Shown here: positions 16,157 through 24,549 of the stretch, one piece after another
How the letters are laid out: each line of letters begins with the position of its first letter
How positions within the stretch are numbered: the first letter of the stretch is position 1
Assembly (NCBI RefSeq): GCF_003387615.1
Contig: NZ_QUNS01000001.1
Location: 660,241-724,240, forward strand
Length of the DNA stretch: 64,000 nt
Origin: Tenacibaculum gallaicum
GTDB lineage: Bacteria > Bacteroidota > Bacteroidia > Flavobacteriales > Flavobacteriaceae
Direction: 5' to 3'
Notes under the pieces: model-generated
What the model was told of the DNA's origin: nothing
Database searches by the model: none
What the model saw: only the letters and a program-made list of their open reading frames with translations
Program-made: the position numbers and the translations under genes

Positions 16157-16186
16157 CAAATTTAAGGGGTTTTTTTATATCTGCAA
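16157..16186 (-). promoter_or_regulatory. promoter of the tRNA-Asn operon
   Basis: On the minus strand TTG (16184-16186) is followed after 19 bases by TAAATTTG (16157-16164). This is the full Bacteroidota -33/-7 arrangement and the best housekeeping promoter in the window. Confidence 0.75.
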
Positions 16187-16346
16187 ATTTTTTTTAATAA
16201 AAAGTGCATGTGATTTTTTTTATTTCTGAATTTTAGTAATTTTTTTAAAAAAAAGGATGTCTTTAACTGAAATTTAACAAAAAGTCAATACTCGTTAAAG
16301 AGTTTAAAATTAGACTAAAAAGGAATGGTATTTTTCGTAAAAGTTG

Positions 16347-16354
16347 TACTTTTG
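16347..16354 (+). promoter_or_regulatory. -7 box TACTTTTG of sucA
   Basis: TACTTTTG matches TAnnTTTG and lies 40 bases before the sucA ATG. No TTG at -33 spacing is seen. The 270-base gap 16125-16394 otherwise holds only the divergent tRNA promoter and A/T-rich sequence. Confidence 0.5.
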
Positions 16355-16394
16355 TCACCATTATTCTTATAGATAGAAAAGTATAACAAAATAT

Positions 16395-19121
16395 ATGGAC
16401 AAGTTTTCGTTCTTAAACGCAACACATGCAGGTTTTATAGGTGATTTGTATGAACAATATCAAAAAAATCCTGATGCGGTAGAACCAAGTTGGAGAAGTT
16501 TCTTTCAAGGATATGATTTAGCTAACGAGAATTACTCATTAACAGATGAAGAAGTTTCGGTAGAAGTCCCTGAAGAAGTACGTAAAGAATTTTTAGTAAT
16601 CGATTTAATCAACGGTTACCGTACCCGCGGTCATTTGTTTACCAAAACAAACCCAGTACGAAACAGAAGAACCTACACTCCAACATTAGATATAGAGAAC
16701 TTTGGGTTAAATCAAACAGATTTATCTAAGGTTTTCAGTGCAGGAGAAATTTTAGGTATAGGACCTAAAAGTTTAACAGAAATCATAAACTACTTAAAGT
16801 CTGTTTTCTGCGAAAGCATCGGAGTTGAGTATATGTATGTACGAAATCCTGAAGAGTTAAAATGGTGGAACGATCGTTTGAATAAAAACGCAAACCATCC
16901 TAGTTACGATGTAGAATCTAAAAAGTATATTCTTACAAAGCTAAATCAAGCTTCAACTTTCGAAAGCTTTTTACAAACGAAGTACGTAGGTCAAAAAAGA
17001 TTCTCTGTTGAAGGAGGAGAAACTTTGATCCCGGGAGTTAGTGTGGCGTTACGAGACGCAGCTGAAGAATATGGAGTAGAAGAGTGTGTGTTAGGAATGG
17101 CACACCGTGGACGTTTAAATACTTTAGTAAATATTTTCAAAAAACCAATTCGCGATCTATTTAGCGAATTTGAAGGAAAAGATTTCGAAGATCAAGACAT
17201 AGATGGAGATGTTAAGTACCATTTAGGTTTAACCTTAAGCAAAGCGTATCAAGGTGGACAAAAGATGAAGATGAACTTAGTTCCAAATCCATCTCACTTA
17301 GAAACCGTTGATGCAGTAGCGGAAGGAATTGTTAGAGCTAAGATAGAGAAAGACTATGAAGGAAACGAAAATAAAATACTTCCAATCTTAGTACATGGTG
17401 ATGCAGCTGTAGCAGCTCAAGGAATTGTGTACGAAGTTGTGCAAATGGCACAATTAAACGGATACAAAACAGGAGGTACTATCCACATTGTAGTAAATAA
17501 CCAAGTAGGTTTTACAACCAATTATTTAGATGCCCGTTCAAGTACGTATTGTACTGATGTAGCTAAGGTAACCTTGTCTCCAGTACTACACGTAAATGCG
17601 GATGATGCAGAAGCGGTATGTCATGCAATGGAAATGGCGGTTGAATATCGTATGAAATTCAACAAAGATATTTTTATTGATTTGTTAGGATACCGTAAGT
17701 ACGGGCATAATGAAGGAGACGAGCCACGATTTACACAACCAAAATTATACAAAGCAATTTCTAAGCATAAAAATGCAAGAGAAATTTATGCAAATAAATT
17801 AATTGAAGAGGGAAGCATAACAGCGGACTATTTACAGAAAATTACAGATGAATTTAAGACACATTTAGAAGCTGAATTCACAGAGTCTAAAAAGAAAGAA
17901 ACATCTAAAATTCAGGAGTTCATGCCAGATGTATGGGATGGGTTTGTACGCAAGCAATTACAAGAAATGTTACAGCCTGTTGATACAACTTATTCCGTAG
18001 AAGATTTAAAAGGTATTGCAAGGGTAATTTCAAAAACGCCAGAGGGACACAAATTTGTACGTAAAGCTGAACGTATCTTAAAAGGTCGTGAAAAAATGGT
18101 GTTTGAAGATAACTTGCTAGATTGGGGTACTGCTGAGAACCTAGCGTATGGTACTTTATTAGAAGAAGGTTATGATGTACGTATTTCTGGAGAAGATGTA
18201 GAAAGAGGAACATTCTCTCACCGTCATGCAATTATGCGTGATGAAGAAACTTTAGAACGTGTAAACTTACTAAACACAAACCCTAAGAGTAAAGGAGAGA
18301 TGACTATTTACAACTCTCACTTATCAGAATATGGGGTGTTAGGGTTTGATTACGGATATGCAATGGCAGCTCCAAATACATTAACAATTTGGGAAGCTCA
18401 GTTTGGTGATTTTGCCAACGGCGCACAAATTATGTTCGACCAATATATTTCTTCAGCAGAAGCTAAATGGAAGTTACAAAACGGATTGGTAATGTTACTA
18501 CCTCATGGGTATGAAGGACAAGGGCCGGAACATTCATCAGGAAGAATTGAACGATTTTTACAATCATCATCAACTGATAACTGGACAATAGCAAATTGTT
18601 CAACCCCAGCAAATATGTATCACATATTGCGTCGTCAGATGAAGCGTGATTTTAGAAAACCGTTAATTGTTTTTACACCAAAAAGTTTGTTACGTTTACC
18701 AAAAGCAGTAAATACTATTGAAGATTTAGCAAATGGAACGTTCCAAGAGGTAATTGATGATACTATTGATACTTCAAAAGCTAAAAAAATGATATTCTGT
18801 ACAGGTAAGTTCTATTATGACTTATTAGCAGAGCGTGAAAAGTTAGCAAGAGAAGATGTAGCGTTAATCCGTATTGAGCAGTTATTTCCATTACATAATG
18901 ATAACATTAAAGCAGTAATGGATAAGTATCCAAATGTAGAACGTTATGTTTGGGCTCAAGAAGAACCTAAAAATATGGGAGCTTGGAGTTATATGTTAGA
19001 GCGTTTTGAATTGGCTAGATTAGAATGTGCTTCGGAAGAGTATCGTTCTGCACCAGCAGCAGGTTCAAGTGCACGTTTTAAAAGACGTCATCAAGCTATT
19101 ATGGATAAGGTTTTTGATTAA
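16395..19121 (+). CDS. sucA: 2-oxoglutarate dehydrogenase E1 component
   Basis: A 908-residue thiamin-diphosphate enzyme, the first component of the TCA-cycle 2-oxoglutarate dehydrogenase complex. The N-terminal helix FLNATHAGFIGDLYEQYQ binds E2 and is followed by the PSWRSFFQGYD block. MAHRGRLNTLVNI, HLGLTLSKAY, HGDAAVAAQGIVYE and GFTTNYLDARSSTYCTDVAK are E1o-specific blocks around the thiamin site. HSSGRIERFLQSS lies in the pyrimidine-binding part and RIEQLFPLHNDN in the C-terminal domain. Full length for the family. The E2 gene follows 117 bases later with a repeat-like element between them; E3 is not in the window. Confidence 0.97.
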   Translation: MDKFSFLNATHAGFIGDLYEQYQKNPDAVEPSWRSFFQGYDLANENYSLTDEEVSVEVPEEVRKEFLVIDLINGYRTRGHLFTKTNPVRNRRTYTPTLDIENFGLNQTDLSKVFSAGEILGIGPKSLTEIINYLKSVFCESIGVEYMYVRNPEELKWWNDRLNKNANHPSYDVESKKYILTKLNQASTFESFLQTKYVGQKRFSVEGGETLIPGVSVALRDAAEEYGVEECVLGMAHRGRLNTLVNIFKKPIRDLFSEFEGKDFEDQDIDGDVKYHLGLTLSKAYQGGQKMKMNLVPNPSHLETVDAVAEGIVRAKIEKDYEGNENKILPILVHGDAAVAAQGIVYEVVQMAQLNGYKTGGTIHIVVNNQVGFTTNYLDARSSTYCTDVAKVTLSPVLHVNADDAEAVCHAMEMAVEYRMKFNKDIFIDLLGYRKYGHNEGDEPRFTQPKLYKAISKHKNAREIYANKLIEEGSITADYLQKITDEFKTHLEAEFTESKKKETSKIQEFMPDVWDGFVRKQLQEMLQPVDTTYSVEDLKGIARVISKTPEGHKFVRKAERILKGREKMVFEDNLLDWGTAENLAYGTLLEEGYDVRISGEDVERGTFSHRHAIMRDEETLERVNLLNTNPKSKGEMTIYNSHLSEYGVLGFDYGYAMAAPNTLTIWEAQFGDFANGAQIMFDQYISSAEAKWKLQNGLVMLLPHGYEGQGPEHSSGRIERFLQSSSTDNWTIANCSTPANMYHILRRQMKRDFRKPLIVFTPKSLLRLPKAVNTIEDLANGTFQEVIDDTIDTSKAKKMIFCTGKFYYDLLAEREKLAREDVALIRIEQLFPLHNDNIKAVMDKYPNVERYVWAQEEPKNMGAWSYMLERFELARLECASEEYRSAPAAGSSARFKRRHQAIMDKVFD

Positions 19122-19131
19122 AAAAAATAAT

Positions 19132-19193
19132 GCGTTAGGGATTGTAGTAAGCTACCATGTAGCTCGAAAAGCCCGACCCGATAGGGAACGTCC
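19132..19193. repeat. structured intergenic element, probably a dispersed flavobacterial repeat
   Basis: This stretch is more GC-rich than its surroundings. It begins GCGTTAGGGATTGTAGTA, has a perfect hairpin AGCTAC-CAT-GTAGCT (19150-19164), then GAAAAGCCCGACCCGATA and GGGAACGTCC. From memory, very similar blocks (AGGGATTGTAG, a variable hairpin, then AAGCCCGACCC and GGGAACG) recur many times in Flavobacteriaceae genomes. Only one copy is in this window, so the repeat nature is recall and not shown here. Confidence 0.5.
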
Positions 19194-19238
19194 AAATAAA
19201 AGAAATAAAATAATTCAGATATATAAAATTTAGAACTG

Positions 19239-20447
19239 ATGGTTTTAGAAATGAAAGTTCCTTCTCCGGGGGAATCAATTACAGAAGTAGAAATTGCAAC
19301 TTGGTTAGTTGAAGATGGTGATTACGTTGAGAAAGATCAACCAATTGCCGAAGTAGATTCTGACAAAGCAACGTTAGAATTGCCTGCGGAAGAAAGTGGA
19401 ATAATCACTTTAAAAGCTGAAGAGGGTGATGCAGTAGCAGTAGGTGCAGTAGTTTGTCATATTGATATGGATGCTGCAAAACCAGAAGGAGCTGGAACGG
19501 CTAAAGCAGCAGCACCAAAAACTGAAGAGAAAAAAGAAGCGCCTAAAGCTGAATCAGCAAAAGAAACATATGCTACAGGTACTGCATCTCCAGCAGCTAA
19601 GAAAGTATTAGCTGAAAAAGGAATGAGTGAATCTGACGTTAAAGGAACTGGTAAAGACGGTCGTGTAACAAAAGAGGACGCTGTAAAGGCAGTGCCTTCA
19701 ATGGGAACTCCAGGAATGGGTTCTCGTGGTACAGAGCGTAAAAAATTATCAATGTTACGTCGTAAGGTTGCAGAGCGTTTAGTATCTGTAAAGAATGAAA
19801 CAGCTATGTTAACTACGTTTAACGAAGTAAACATGCAACCAATTTTCGATTTACGTAATGAGTATAAAGAAGATTTTAAAGCGAAACACGGAGTTGGTTT
19901 AGGGTTTATGTCTTTCTTTACAAAAGCAGTAGTACGTGCATTACAAATGTATCCAGCTGTAAACTCAATGATTGATGGTAAAGAAATGGTGTCATTCGAT
20001 TTTCAAGATATTTCAATTGCAGTATCAGGTCCTAAAGGATTAATGGTTCCTGTAATTAGAAATGCTGAAAACTTAACATTTAGAGGTGTTGAAAGCGAAG
20101 TAAAACGCTTAGCAATTCGTGCTCGTGATGGACAGATTACTGTTGATGAAATGACAGGAGGTACGTTTACAATTACAAACGGTGGAGTATTTGGTTCTAT
20201 GTTGTCTACACCGATTATCAACCCTCCACAAAGTGCAATTTTAGGAATGCATAACATTGTTAACCGTCCAATGGCGGTAAATGGAGAGGTAGTTATTCAG
20301 CCAATTATGTATGTAGCATTATCTTATGACCATAGAATTATTGATGGAAAAGAGTCAGTAGGGTTCTTAGTGGCTGTAAAAGAAGCGTTAGAAAACCCAG
20401 TTGAATTATTAATGGATAACAATCCTACCAAAGCGTTAGAAATGTAG
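19239..20447 (+). CDS. sucB: 2-oxoglutarate dehydrogenase E2, dihydrolipoyl succinyltransferase
   Basis: A 402-residue three-domain acyltransferase. The lipoyl domain spans 1-75, with the lipoylated Lys in [12 protein letters not shown] (about residue 46). An Ala/Lys/Glu/Pro linker follows. The peripheral subunit-binding domain is at about 111-150 ([20 protein letters not shown], then [11 protein letters not shown]). The catalytic domain is at about 170-402, with [12 protein letters not shown] and the active-site [14 protein letters not shown] near the end. ATG 19239 is preceded by an A/T-rich leader. It is terminated by the hairpin at 20476-20503. Being a succinyl rather than acetyl transferase is inferred from its pairing with sucA. 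Confidence 0.96.
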   Translation: MVLEMKVPSPGESITEVEIATWLVEDGDYVEKDQPIAEVDSDKATLELPAEESGIITLKAEEGDAVAVGAVVCHIDMDAAKPEGAGTAKAAAPKTEEKKEAPKAESAKETYATGTASPAAKKVLAEKGMSESDVKGTGKDGRVTKEDAVKAVPSMGTPGMGSRGTERKKLSMLRRKVAERLVSVKNETAMLTTFNEVNMQPIFDLRNEYKEDFKAKHGVGLGFMSFFTKAVVRALQMYPAVNSMIDGKEMVSFDFQDISIAVSGPKGLMVPVIRNAENLTFRGVESEVKRLAIRARDGQITVDEMTGGTFTITNGGVFGSMLSTPIINPPQSAILGMHNIVNRPMAVNGEVVIQPIMYVALSYDHRIIDGKESVGFLVAVKEALENPVELLMDNNPTKALEM

Positions 20448-20475
20448 TCGGAAATTTCGACTTATAAAGTATATT

Positions 20476-20503
20476 AATCCCGCACAAAAGTGCGGGATTT
20501 TTT
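20476..20503 (+). terminator. intrinsic terminator after sucB
   Basis: The stem AATCCCGCA / TGCGGGATT with loop CAAAAG is followed by a T run. Confidence 0.9.
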
Positions 20504-20552
20504 GTTTAAGAATTGTTATTTTTATGAAATATACAGCTTATGTGTTTTACTT

Positions 20553-21437
20553 ATGGAGAAAGAAATTCCTAACTTACTATTTAAATCTGAATCATCTGAA
20601 ATATCAGACATAGAAATAATTGCCTTAGAAAAAATTAAAGAAGGAAAAGATAGTTTTACTCATTCTCCAGAAAAAGCACATCAATTAGAATTTTATCAAT
20701 TAGCTTTTTATACAGAGGGAGTATCAGAGCAATTGGTAGATTTTGTTTGGTACAAAGTGCAAAAGAATACAGTAATTTATGTATCAAAAGGTCAGGTAAA
20801 TGCATTCAAGTTTAATAAGGATTTAAAAGGTTATTTAATACTTTTTACTGAGGATTATTTAAAAAGGCAATTAGCAAAAATTCCAAAAAATACAGCTATT
20901 CGTTTATTAACTCCGCAACTTTTTTCTCCAATGGTTCAAGTAACTCAAACATCTAATTTACCAGAGTATGTACAATTAATTTTTAGGGAGTTTTATAAAA
21001 CAACTGAAAGCTTTAATAAAAAGTATATTATTGACTCTTTATTTAGTATCATTTTTTCTAAAGTTGAAGAAATTAAGAAAAACGAAACAGATTATATTAA
21101 AGATTCTGAAAAACTAACGCTTTTTTTAAAGTTTCAAGCAAAGTTAAAAAAGACATTTGTAACTAATAAAAATGCTGTTTTTTATGCAAATGAATTAGGA
21201 GTAACTTATAAACATTTGAATGTTGTTGTTAAAGAGGTGATTAATAAAACAGCTAAACAATATATTGATGAGTTTGTAATTTTAGAAGCTAAGAGGAATC
21301 TTGTTAACTCTACAATTAAAAGTACAGAGTTATCCTATTTAATGGGGTTTGAAGAGTCTACGAATTTTGTAAAGTATTTTAAAAAGCGTACAGGATTAAC
21401 CCCTAATGAATTTAAAAAAAGTTATATTAGAACTTAA
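20553..21437 (+). CDS. AraC-family transcriptional regulator
   Basis: A 294-residue regulator. The N-terminal half is an AraC-type cupin sensor (HQLEFYQLAFYTEG, then NTVIYVSKGQVNAF). The C-terminal HTH_18 domain has two helix-turn-helix motifs, FYANELGVTYKHLNVVVKEV and LSYLMGFEESTNFVKYFKKR, followed by GLTPNEFKKSY. I use the ATG at 20553; an in-frame GTG at 20490 lies inside the sucB terminator stem. It is 95 bases upstream of the NTF2-like lipoprotein gene and may control that gene or itself; the effector is unknown. Confidence 0.9.
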   Translation: MEKEIPNLLFKSESSEISDIEIIALEKIKEGKDSFTHSPEKAHQLEFYQLAFYTEGVSEQLVDFVWYKVQKNTVIYVSKGQVNAFKFNKDLKGYLILFTEDYLKRQLAKIPKNTAIRLLTPQLFSPMVQVTQTSNLPEYVQLIFREFYKTTESFNKKYIIDSLFSIIFSKVEEIKKNETDYIKDSEKLTLFLKFQAKLKKTFVTNKNAVFYANELGVTYKHLNVVVKEVINKTAKQYIDEFVILEAKRNLVNSTIKSTELSYLMGFEESTNFVKYFKKRTGLTPNEFKKSYIRT

Positions 21438-21498
21438 AAGGTTCGATATTTACCATTTTATTCTTTTTATTGACCTATTTTCTACTTTCTTCCCGTTG

Positions 21499-21506
21499 TA
21501 ATTTTG
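21499..21506 (+). promoter_or_regulatory. -7 box TAATTTTG upstream of the NTF2-like lipoprotein
   Basis: TAATTTTGTC matches TAnnTTTG and stands 27 bases before the ATG at 21533. The nearest upstream TTG is 26 bases away, slightly too far. Confidence 0.45.
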
Positions 21507-21532
21507 TCCTATCAATTTAAAAGATAAACAGA

Positions 21533-22411
21533 ATGAAAAATACGATAGTTACAGCAGTTGGTTTTATGACGTTATTAAGTTGTAATTCAGTTCAAACAAA
21601 TTCAAACCTACAAGATCAAATTAAAACGGATACAAAAATGGAAGATTTAAAAATTATAGCACAAAAAGCTCAGGATGCTTTTTTTACAGATTACGATGAA
21701 GAAGGAGTAAAAAAATATTTCGCAACTAATTATATTCAGCACAACCCACAAGTGCCTACAGGTATTGAACCAGTCTTGGGGTTTCTTCCTGTTTTAAAAG
21801 AAGCAAAAACAACATATACCAATCATAGGTTATTACAAGACGGAGAATTTATTGTTTTTCACAATTCTTATCATAATGCAGAGGCATTTGGAGCAAAAGA
21901 AGTTGTTGCTTTTGATGTCTGGAGAATGGAAGATGGCAAAGTTGCAGAACATTGGGATAATCTTACTCAAAAAGTTGATAAAACAGCTAGTGGACGTTCA
22001 CAAGTTGATGGTGCTACTGAGATTACTGATTTGGATAAAACAAATTCAAATAAAGAGATTGTAACTAATTTTGTTAATGATGTTTTATTTGGAAAAGCAT
22101 CAGAAAAGATTACTAACTATGTTAGTACAGAAGAATATCTTCAGCATAACCCGATGATAAAAGATGGTTTAGGTGGTTTAAACGAGGCAATTAATTATTT
22201 AGTTTCTCAAAACAATATCTTCAAATATCAAAAACTACATAAGGTGTTAGGAGAAGGTAATTTTGTTCTTACAATGAGTGAGGGAGAGTGGTATGGAAAA
22301 CCTCAAGCTTTTTATGATCTATTTAGATTAAAGAATGATAAAATTGTTGAACATTGGGACGTTATACAGGAAATTCCAGAAGAAATGGCTCATACAAATG
22401 GAAAGTTTTAG
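21533..22411 (+). CDS. lipoprotein with two tandem SnoaL/NTF2-like domains
   Basis: A 292-residue lipoprotein (TLLSC lipobox, Cys17). Two homologous domains of about 120 residues follow. The first has YIQHNPQVPTGIEPVLGFLP and FDVWRMEDGKVAEHWDNLTQ; the second has YLQHNPMIKDGLGGLNEAIN and YDLFRLKNDKIVEHWDVIQ. These blocks are typical of SnoaL-like 'predicted ester cyclase' proteins, alpha+beta barrels that bind small hydrophobic molecules. The duplication in one chain is uncommon, since members normally dimerise. It follows an AraC regulator, which may control it. Substrate unknown. Confidence 0.88.
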   Translation: MKNTIVTAVGFMTLLSCNSVQTNSNLQDQIKTDTKMEDLKIIAQKAQDAFFTDYDEEGVKKYFATNYIQHNPQVPTGIEPVLGFLPVLKEAKTTYTNHRLLQDGEFIVFHNSYHNAEAFGAKEVVAFDVWRMEDGKVAEHWDNLTQKVDKTASGRSQVDGATEITDLDKTNSNKEIVTNFVNDVLFGKASEKITNYVSTEEYLQHNPMIKDGLGGLNEAINYLVSQNNIFKYQKLHKVLGEGNFVLTMSEGEWYGKPQAFYDLFRLKNDKIVEHWDVIQEIPEEMAHTNGKF

Positions 22412-22435
22412 TGTGTTGAATTTACTATGAAAGTT

Positions 22436-22464
22436 AAGCCTTATACAATTTGTATAGGGCTTTT
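22436..22464 (+). terminator. intrinsic terminator
   Basis: A 13-pair stem AAGCCTTATACAA / TTGTATAGGGCTT with one G-T pair is followed by TTTT. It ends the NTF2-like gene. Confidence 0.85.
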
Positions 22465-22507
22465 GTTTAAATTTTAGTAACTTTAATAGCTATAAAATCA
22501 ACTGATT

Positions 22508-22954
22508 ATGAAAGTTACTGAGGAAGGATTTACCGTTTACCATAACTTTCCTATAAAAGAGTTATCTAATAAAGTTTTTAAAGCCATTACAAATCCAGAC
22601 GATTTGATACATTGGTGGCCACTTAAATGCACAGGAACTCTTAAAATAGGGTCAGAATACAATTTCTTTTTTGGAGGAACTTACGATTGGTATGGTGAAG
22701 TAGTTGAATGTAAAGAGAATACTTCTTTTTACATAAAAATGACAAAGTCGGATGAAGATTGGAATCCTACTACTTTCGGTTTTGACTTGTTTGAAAAAGA
22801 CGACGGGTTTACATGGATACATTTTTTTCATAAAGGATGGGCTGAACAAAACGATCACTTTAAACATTCTTCTTATTGTTGGGCATTGTTGTTAAAAGGG
22901 CTTAAAAATTATGTAGAAAAAGGGATTATTATACCTTTTGAAAATAGAAATTAA
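22508..22954 (+). CDS. SRPBCC (AHSA1/START-like) domain protein
   Basis: A 148-residue soluble protein with the Activator-of-Hsp90 ATPase homologue fold: FPIKELSNKVFKAITNPDDLIHWW is the usual first strand-helix-helix unit, FTWIHFFHKGW sits near the end, and a long C-terminal helix carries SYCWALLLKGLKNYVEKG. These helix-grip proteins bind hydrophobic ligands; no catalytic role is visible. It is 12 bases upstream of the VOC gene and probably co-transcribed with it. Confidence 0.88.
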   Translation: MKVTEEGFTVYHNFPIKELSNKVFKAITNPDDLIHWWPLKCTGTLKIGSEYNFFFGGTYDWYGEVVECKENTSFYIKMTKSDEDWNPTTFGFDLFEKDDGFTWIHFFHKGWAEQNDHFKHSSYCWALLLKGLKNYVEKGIIIPFENRN

Positions 22955-22966
22955 AAATATAAGATT

Positions 22967-23338
22967 ATGAAACTAGGGGCTTTTTCAATCAGTTTAGCTG
23001 TAAAGGATATTGATAAATCAAAAGATTTTTATGAAATGTTGGGCTTTACTGTGTTTGCTGGTCAAATAGAAAAGAATTATTTGATTATGAAAAACGGAAA
23101 CTCATTAATTGGCTTGTTTCAAGGAATGTTTGAAAATAATATTCTTACGTTTAACCCAGGTTGGGATGAAAGTGCCAATGTATTGGATGATTTTGACGAT
23201 GTAAGAACCATTCAAAAACATTTAAAAGAAAATTACATTAAGTTGAAAAGAGAGGCAGGCAAAGATACTTCAGGCCCTGCCAGTATCGTTTTTTTTGATC
23301 CTGATGGGAATACAATTTTAATAGATCAGCATGTATAA
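22967..23338 (+). CDS. VOC family protein (glyoxalase-like)
   Basis: A complete 123-residue single-domain vicinal-oxygen-chelate protein with two beta-alpha-beta-beta-beta units. The first starts FSISLAVKDIDKSKDFYEML, and the second ends SIVFFDPDGNTILIDQH. The usual first-strand metal His is absent (SLAVKD), so metal-dependent chemistry is doubtful and ligand binding more likely. It forms a two-gene unit with the SRPBCC gene and is followed by an A/T-rich hairpin. Confidence 0.88.
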   Translation: MKLGAFSISLAVKDIDKSKDFYEMLGFTVFAGQIEKNYLIMKNGNSLIGLFQGMFENNILTFNPGWDESANVLDDFDDVRTIQKHLKENYIKLKREAGKDTSGPASIVFFDPDGNTILIDQHV

Positions 23339-23373
23339 AAAGACGAAAAAATAGCAAATGTTTTTCATCTTTT
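23338..23373. terminator. probable bidirectional terminator
   Basis: AAAAGACGAAAAA and TTTTTCATCTTTT form a 13-base stem with one mismatch around an ATAGCAAATG loop, between the convergent VOC and DUF547 genes. Confidence 0.65.
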
Positions 23374-23381
23374 AGCATAAC

Positions 23382-24101
23382 CTATTTATTATTTAAATTC
23401 CAATCGTAATCTAAGTATACGACTTCGGCATTGTCATTCGCTTTAACGTTAGAGTATTTATTTATATAGTCTACCAAGGTATTACGAGAAGTAAAGTCTT
23501 CTTGGTACCATTGAAATATTTTCGAAACTTCAACTTTAGTTAATGTAATCTTATTTTTTGTGGAGTCGTTTATAAAAGCTTTCATTAAGTTTTCTAATTT
23601 ATCTTCTATATTCTCTTTTGTAAAAGCAAAGTTTACAAACCGAGGCCCAGATTTAGATGCTGCATTTAAGGCAACATGAATTCTTGAATCATCGTGCCAT
23701 CGGCGAAGTATTTTATGTTCAATATAGTCTAGTGAGTATAGTTTTTTGCCAACAGAAGCAAAAGGAATTTTCCAAGCATTCCTTCCTTTACGTTTAATAT
23801 CGGTAATTTTTTTTAAAGGATAACTGTCTAAAATTAATTTAATGGTGTAAGCATTGTAAGCATTAATCCAAAAAGCCTTAGCTTGATTTTGTGACCATTT
23901 ATTATTAGGTATAGTGTTATCTAAATGCTTTATATAAATATCTAAAACCGCACGGTTTTTTCTTAGTCCTTTATAATCTACATTACCTTGAGAATCAACA
24001 TAGGTTTTTAATAAAGCATTATATACATCAGTTTGTGCCTGTGTTTGAATACTCATAAAAATTAGTAAATAGGTAAAAGTGAGGGTAATTGTTTTTCGCA
24101 T
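23382..24101 (-). CDS. DUF547 domain-containing exported protein
   Basis: A 239-residue protein with a signal peptide (cleavage near SIQTQAQ). The DUF547 core is visible as NKWSQNQAKAFWINAYNAYT, LDSYPLKKITDI, DYIEHKILRRWHDDSRIHVA and FQWYQEDF. The Asn-Ala-Tyr-Asn, Glu-His and His/Cys-type positions recall cysteine-protease-like or transglutaminase-like folds, but the catalytic Cys usual in some members is replaced in LNAASKSGPRF (Ala-Ser), so activity is uncertain. Exact function unknown. It stands alone between convergent and divergent neighbours. Confidence 0.87.
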   Translation of the reverse strand: MRKTITLTFTYLLIFMSIQTQAQTDVYNALLKTYVDSQGNVDYKGLRKNRAVLDIYIKHLDNTIPNNKWSQNQAKAFWINAYNAYTIKLILDSYPLKKITDIKRKGRNAWKIPFASVGKKLYSLDYIEHKILRRWHDDSRIHVALNAASKSGPRFVNFAFTKENIEDKLENLMKAFINDSTKNKITLTKVEVSKIFQWYQEDFTSRNTLVDYINKYSNVKANDNAEVVYLDYDWNLNNK

Positions 24102-24184
24102 TTTTTAAATTTTAAGTAAATAAATTAGTCTACGATACTTTTGACGTAGATATATTTAATTCATTACATAAAATTTTATAGAAG

Positions 24185-24212
24185 TAAAAAACCATCCTAA
24201 GAGATGGTTTTC
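24185..24212 (-). terminator. intrinsic terminator downstream of the broken small gene
   Basis: The minus-strand hairpin AAAACCATC / GATGGTTTT with loop TCTTAG is followed by six T residues. Confidence 0.8.
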
Positions 24213-24234
24213 AAACTGTGAAAAATAGCAGTTT

Positions 24235-24433
24235 TTATTTCTTGCTAGGAAATGAGCTTATAGCAATAGTAACAATACCAATGGTAATGTAAGAATTAGT
24301 GTTGTTTTGTGCTTTGACCAAGTCTACATCACCAATAGAAATTTGTGTCTCTGGTTGAGTAAGTGTATAAATTCCATATACAAGAATTACAATACCAGCG
24401 ATTAGTAATACCGATTTAATAGTTATTATTCAT
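24235..24433 (-). pseudogene. degenerate small two-helix membrane protein gene
   Basis: On the minus strand a frame ending in TAA at 24235 encodes about 60 residues: IKSVLLIAGIVILVYGIYTL, a polar QPETQISIGDVDLVKAQNN, then SYITIGIVTIAISS. This is the pattern of small DUF3185-like two-helix proteins. No ATG, GTG or TTG opens this frame. An ATG at 24431-24433 would reach it if one base (24425) were absent, which would give MNKTIKSVLL. The C-terminal SSFPSKK also looks degraded. A terminator follows, so it was once a gene. The 24102-24519 gap holds only this and the promoter of the next gene. Confidence 0.55.
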
Positions 24434-24514
24434 AATAAAGAGTCTTTTTATCACAAATCAAGAGCACTTCATACCATATAAGTCTTTTAAATGGGTGAGC
24501 GTAGGTAAGAGAGA

Positions 24515-24522
24515 TATTTTTG
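24515..24522 (+). promoter_or_regulatory. -7 box TATTTTTG of the esterase-like gene
   Basis: TATTTTTG lies 27 bases before ATG 24550 and overlaps an in-frame TTG (24520), which supports the downstream ATG as start. Confidence 0.45.
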
Positions 24523-24549
24523 ATTTGGATTAATAAAAAAATATCAAAA

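Noticed and set aside
20490..20552. AraC gene starting at GTG 20490
   Set aside because: The GTG lies in the sucB terminator stem; ATG 20553 is downstream and natural.
24431..24433. Functional start for the small two-helix protein
   Set aside because: The ATG frame stops after five codons; the helix frame is one base off.
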